Of a stretch of DNA of 21,567 bases, positions 20,870 to 21,567 are shown piece by piece. Source of the stretch: Methanosarcinales archaeon (lineage in GTDB: Archaea; Halobacteriota; Methanosarcinia; Methanosarcinales; Methanocomedenaceae); NCBI GenBank assembly GCA_023136155.1, contig JAGLRT010000039.1:1-21567 (forward strand), in the 5' to 3' direction. Made by a program: the position numbers and the translations under genes. How positions within the stretch are numbered: position 1 is the first letter of the stretch; the number at the start of each line of letters is the position of its first letter. The notes under the pieces are model-generated. The model had not been told where the DNA came from. It did not search any database and was given only the letters and a program-made list of their open reading frames with translations.

Positions 20870-21567
20870 ATGACAGAAATAGGAATTACAGCGGTGGGTG
20901 GCTACAACGAAATGGGCCGTAACATGACCGCAATACGAGTGGAAGAAGACGTAATTATAATGGATATGGGACTCCGTCTTGACAGGGTTCAGATACATGA
21001 AGATGTGGAAATTGACAAGAAAAATTCCCGGGACCTTATCAATATGGGTGTAATACCTGATGACAGGATTATGAAACAAGTCGGTGGAAAAGTAAAGGCC
21101 ATCGTGTGTACTCACGGGCATCTGGACCATATTGGTGCGATCCCTAAACTGGCGCACAGGTATGATGCACCTATCCTTTCCACGCCATATACAACAGAGC
21201 TTATCAAGCAGCAGATAAGTAATGAGAAGCAATATCAGGTCAAAAACAAAGTTGAAAGCCTTCCAACAGGTCAGGTGTATGAGGTGAGCCCTGATGTATC
21301 AATTGAGCTTATAAGGGTGCAACATAGTATAATTGACGCGGCCTTTGCTGCAATACACACGCCTGATGGTATCATATTATATGCAAATGATTTCAAGATA
21401 GACCGTACACCAACTATTGGTGAAGCTCCTGATTTTGAGCGGCTGCGGCAGCTCGGAAAAGAAGGAGTAAGCCTGATGATCACGGAAAGTACCAATTCTG
21501 ACCGCAAAGGAAAGACCCCGTCTGAGAAAATAGCTGCAGATATGGTATCTGATGTGCTGTTGGGTAC
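20870..21567 (+). CDS. rnj: Ribonuclease J (3' end beyond the window)
   Basis: Archaeal RNase J is a metallo-beta-lactamase/beta-CASP nuclease with 5'-3' exonuclease activity, used in mRNA decay and RNA maturation. The 232 visible codons begin MTEIGITAVGGYNEMGRNM, the usual start of the archaeal family, and contain the zinc-binding THGHLDHIG motif near 82-90. Next come VQHSIIDAAFAAIHTPDG near 149-166 and YANDFKIDRTP. The beta-CASP domain and C-terminus lie off the right edge. A TTGGAGG site (20854-20860) lies nine bases before the ATG. It continues the mevalonate gene cluster, as in many euryarchaea. Identification is firm. Confidence 0.95.
   Translation, partial: MTEIGITAVGGYNEMGRNMTAIRVEEDVIIMDMGLRLDRVQIHEDVEIDKKNSRDLINMGVIPDDRIMKQVGGKVKAIVCTHGHLDHIGAIPKLAHRYDAPILSTPYTTELIKQQISNEKQYQVKNKVESLPTGQVYEVSPDVSIELIRVQHSIIDAAFAAIHTPDGIILYANDFKIDRTPTIGEAPDFERLRQLGKEGVSLMITESTNSDRKGKTPSEKIAADMVSDVLLG

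Noticed and set aside
20666..21232. A 188-codon minus-strand frame
   Set aside because: It lies opposite the IPP isomerase end and the RNase J start; its product resembles no known protein.

Overview
The window comes from an archaeal chromosome, most likely a euryarchaeon near the Methanosarcinales or ANME-2 methanotrophs. Archaeal markers include RNA polymerase subunits RpoN and RpoK, ribosomal protein L18e, the GatD amidotransferase subunit, the isopentenyl phosphate kinase route to isoprenoids, tRNA genes without encoded CCA, and A/T-rich TATA boxes about 25 bases upstream of likely transcript starts. DUF2124 and a SelB-like protein with a broken G domain point to methanogen relatives. The taxonomic placement is inferred from gene content, not measured. 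No insertion sequence, integrase, CRISPR array or phage gene was seen; this is a core chromosomal region.

Layout. Positions 1-2204 (minus) hold a glutaminase-less asparagine synthetase-like gene, gatC and a left-truncated gatA, packed as one operon. Positions 2205-2932 are mostly AT-rich, with one possible small cysteine-rich gene. Positions 2933-3607 (plus) hold tRNA-Asn(GTT), a tRNA with a CAT anticodon, and a DUF2124 gene. Positions 3716-7180 (plus) hold a SelB-like GTPase relative, an inositol monophosphatase-family phosphatase overlapping it, NAD kinase and archaeal UMP kinase. A 20-bp tandem repeat array fills the gap at 7181-7361. Positions 7362-10364 (plus) hold a TIM-barrel isomerase, a phenylacetate-CoA ligase-type enzyme, a double-ACT protein and a NifX-like cofactor-binding protein. 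Positions 10415-14221 (minus) hold DUF123, argH, gatD and a YkgJ-type cysteine-cluster gene.

Positions 14222-14625 are a long divergent intergenic region with repeated TACACA motifs, a TATA box and a hairpin-rich leader. It feeds a long plus-strand cluster running to the right edge: L18e, L13, S9, rpoN, tRNA-Pro(CGG), rpoK, S2, MEMO, mevalonate kinase, isopentenyl phosphate kinase, type 2 IPP isomerase and a right-truncated RNase J.

How the genes work together. GatA/GatC (GatCAB) and GatD (GatDE) belong to the two archaeal tRNA-dependent amidation systems for Asn and Gln; the AsnB-like enzyme and tRNA-Asn sit beside the first. The phosphatase/NAD kinase pair matches two activities fused in some methanogens. 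The right-hand cluster joins ribosome and polymerase subunits to three steps of archaeal lipid precursor synthesis and an RNA-decay nuclease.

Most interesting points: the packed hairpins upstream of L18e, the rpoN stop codon sharing its last base with tRNA-Pro, the degenerate GTPase motifs of the SelB-like protein with a palindrome at its promoter, the AsnB-like/GatCA operon, and the 20-bp array.
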